Origin: Acidimicrobiales bacterium mtb01
GTDB lineage: Bacteria; Actinomycetota; Acidimicrobiia; Acidimicrobiales; Ilumatobacteraceae
Assembly (NCBI GenBank): GCA_004379135.1
Contig: NBNI01000005.1
Location: 1-64,000, forward strand
Direction of reading: 5' to 3'
Length of the DNA stretch: 64,000 nucleotides
This document shows positions 62,450 through 64,000 of this stretch, piece by piece (the first letter of the stretch is position 1; every line of letters starts with the position of its first letter). Position numbers and translations under genes: made by a program. A model generated the notes under the pieces. That model was given only the letters and a program-made list of their open reading frames with translations. It was not told the DNA's origin and made no database searches.

Positions 62450-63587
62450 TCACGCGTTCGTAGAGCGTCGACGTGGTGTCGGCGATCGCATCCCACGAGT
62501 AGTGCGCGGCCAGGAGCCGTTGCGCGTTCGCGCGCAGTTGATCGGCCAATCGACGATCGGTCAGCAACCCCTCGATCGTCTCGGCCAAGCGCACCGCGTC
62601 GCCCGGGGCGAAGAGCAATCCGGCGTCGGTGCCTTCGAGAATCTCGGCGAGGCCACCGGTCCGGGCGGCCACCAGCGGAGCGTCGGCGGCCATTGCTTCG
62701 AGGGCCACGATGCCGAAGGGCTCGTACAACGACGGAATCACCACGCAACCGGCGCGATGCGACAGCGATCGCAATTCGTCATCGGGAACGAAACCCGGCA
62801 ACTGCACGATGTCGCCCACGCCTTCCAGGTCGAGCTGGCTCTGCAGTTCGGCGAGGTACGAGCCGCGTCCGGCGATGACGCACGAGACGCCCGGAACGCG
62901 TCCGCGCAGTCGGGCCATCGCCTGCGCGAGAACCTGGAAGCCCTTCTCGTATTGCACTCGGCCCCAGGCGAGAACCAGTGGATCACGCGTCGACTCGGGG
63001 TGGAGGGGGCGCCACGCGTCGGTGTCGACACCGTGAGGGATGAGGTGCACGCGCTCGGCGTCGAGATCGAAGCCGTCGAGAACTTCGCGCATCATGAATC
63101 GTGAACAACACACGACCGCACGCGCCTGCCAGGCGAGCCACCATTCGACCGAGTTGATAGCCGCCGGTGCTCCCTGCGGAACATGGCCGCCGTGGCGCCC
63201 GCGTTCAGTGGCGTGGATCGTGGCCACGAGGGGGGCTCGCGTGACGGTGGACAGGGCGTCGGCCGCCCAGGCGACGTTCCAGTCGTGGGCGTGCACCACG
63301 TCGGGCCGCCAATCGCCGAGTTCGGCGAGCAGACGCACGAAGTGGTGATTGGCCGACACCGTGTTGAGCACCACGTCGTCGTCGGGGAGCCAGGGCAAGT
63401 CGACCGATGCCCTCAGCACGCGAACCCCGGGCATGATCGCGGCGTCGTCGACGTCGCCATCGGCGCGGCCGAGAACCACCACCTCGTGACTGGCGCGGGC
63501 GAGTGCGCGGGAAAGACCCTCGACGTGCGCCGACACACCCGTGAGTTGATGGGGCGGCAGGTCCCACGCGAGCATGAGGATGCGCAC
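62436..63587 (-). CDS. Glycosyltransferase family 4-type enzyme
   Basis: A 383-aa GT-B enzyme. The N-terminal acceptor domain starts RILMLAWDLPPHQLTGVSAH, and VHAHDWNVAWAA and HGVDTDAWRP are typical. The donor-binding domain has SLYEPFGIVALEAMA (the E-x7-E motif) and GGLAEI. It resembles actinobacterial alpha-glucan or maltosyl transferases, but the substrate is not certain. GTG 63587 is chosen: it gives the family start and has TACGGT 8 nt upstream. The frame is open further upstream without family similarity. Confidence 0.88.
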   Translation of the reverse strand: MRILMLAWDLPPHQLTGVSAHVEGLSRALARASHEVVVLGRADGDVDDAAIMPGVRVLRASVDLPWLPDDDVVLNTVSANHHFVRLLAELGDWRPDVVHAHDWNVAWAADALSTVTRAPLVATIHATERGRHGGHVPQGAPAAINSVEWWLAWQARAVVCCSRFMMREVLDGFDLDAERVHLIPHGVDTDAWRPLHPESTRDPLVLAWGRVQYEKGFQVLAQAMARLRGRVPGVSCVIAGRGSYLAELQSQLDLEGVGDIVQLPGFVPDDELRSLSHRAGCVVIPSLYEPFGIVALEAMAADAPLVAARTGGLAEILEGTDAGLLFAPGDAVRLAETIEGLLTDRRLADQLRANAQRLLAAHYSWDAIADTTSTLYERVISGR

Positions 63588-63595
63588 GGACCCCG

Positions 63596-63601
63596 ACCGT
63601 A
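63596..63601 (-). promoter_or_regulatory. -10 box for the glycosyltransferase gene
   Basis: On the minus strand TACGGT lies 8 nt before the GTG at 63587, near-leaderless. Confidence 0.4.
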
Positions 63602-63616
63602 GCAAGCGTCGCCCCG

Positions 63617-63622
63617 TAAAGT
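63617..63622 (+). promoter_or_regulatory. Leaderless-type -10 box for the AzlC-like gene
   Basis: TAAAGT lies 7 nt before the ATG at 63630. It is back to back with the glycosyltransferase box. Confidence 0.45.
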
Positions 63623-63629
63623 CTCCGGC

Positions 63630-64000
63630 ATGTCGCGCGTCGATCAGCCGGTGTGGTGGCGCGACGAGTCGCTCCGTCCGATGATGGTGGCCTGCCTCAC
63701 GCTCAGTGCGGCGGTGGGCGTCTTCGGGGTTTCGTTCGGAGTCGCCTCGGTGTCCGCTGGGGCATCGGTCGCCCAGACCTGCGCGATTTCGCTTCTCGTC
63801 TTCACCGGTGCTTCGCAATTCTCGGCGGTCTCGGTGATCGGCTCGGGCGGCTCGTTCGGTTCGGCTCTCGGAGGAGCGCTTCTGCTGGCCGCGCGCAATG
63901 GCGTGTACGGGCTCGCGATGTCGCGGCGCATCGAAGGTTCGCTCGCTCTGCGAATGCTGGCGGCTCAATTGACGATCGACGAGACGACGGCCATGTCGGT
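63630..64000 (+). CDS. AzlC-family amino acid exporter, large subunit (partial)
   Basis: The first 123 residues of a membrane protein cut by the window end. VFGVSFGVASVSAGAS, LLVFTGASQFSAVSVIGSGG and LLLAARNGVYGLAMSRRI match the AzlC family of branched-chain amino acid exporters. An AzlD partner would be expected just beyond the window. Confidence 0.85.
   Translation, partial: MSRVDQPVWWRDESLRPMMVACLTLSAAVGVFGVSFGVASVSAGASVAQTCAISLLVFTGASQFSAVSVIGSGGSFGSALGGALLLAARNGVYGLAMSRRIEGSLALRMLAAQLTIDETTAMS

Overview
The window is a GC-rich (roughly two-thirds G+C by eye) chromosomal segment from an actinobacterium. The ribosomal protein and RNA polymerase sequences, a CIRCE-controlled groESL, Zn-type S14 and many leaderless-looking promoters support Actinomycetota. 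An Acidimicrobiia (Ilumatobacter-like) source is my inference. It rests on the giant GlmS-like protein beside glmM, a small conserved-looking membrane protein downstream of murA, and overall protein character. A database search would be needed to settle it.

Positions 1-17703 hold the information-processing block: tuf copy 1, rpmG, tRNA-Trp, secE, nusG, rplKA, rplJL, rpoBC, rpsLG, fusA, tuf copy 2, rpsJ. The two tuf genes are identical at nucleotide level and use codons unlike their neighbours. Hairpins separate rplL/rpoB, rpoC/rpsL and rpsG/fusA.

Positions 17704-22561 are the anomalous part. The usual rpsJ-rplC junction of the S10 operon is split by about 4.9 kb. This holds an HtrA-like membrane-anchored protease, an alpha/beta hydrolase, a winged-helix (AbiEi-like) plus DUF559 (Vsr/PD-(D/E)XK-like) protein, and a beta-keto acid cleavage enzyme on the opposite strand. 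Three copies of a structured palindromic repeat of about 50-63 nt lie here, two of them forming an inverted pair around the DUF559 gene. This is the best candidate in the window for an undescribed mobile or regulatory system.

Positions 22562-38944 hold the S10-spc-alpha ribosomal cluster (rplC to rplQ, with secY, adk, infA and rpoA), then truA, rplM and rpsI. No map gene lies between adk and infA, and infA appears to start with CTG.

Positions 38956-51112 form a dense run of cell-wall and tRNA-modification genes: glmM, a 1127-residue GlmS-type protein, acpS, nnrD, alr, tsaE, tsaB, rimI, tsaD, dus and maf. Next comes groESL behind a double CIRCE operator.

Positions 53251-64000 are mixed metabolism: glpX (-), an S9 peptidase, two uncharacterised proteins, an MFS transporter (-), murA, a tiny membrane protein (-), a NifU-like protein, meaB, an enoyl-CoA hydratase, a family-4-type glycosyltransferase (-) and the start of an AzlC-type exporter.

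Two drug-target signatures can be read directly: Arg88 in S12 (the classical streptomycin-resistance position) and Asp in place of the fosfomycin-reactive Cys in MurA. Ten genes show a TANNNT box 6-8 nt upstream of the start codon, which fits leaderless transcription.
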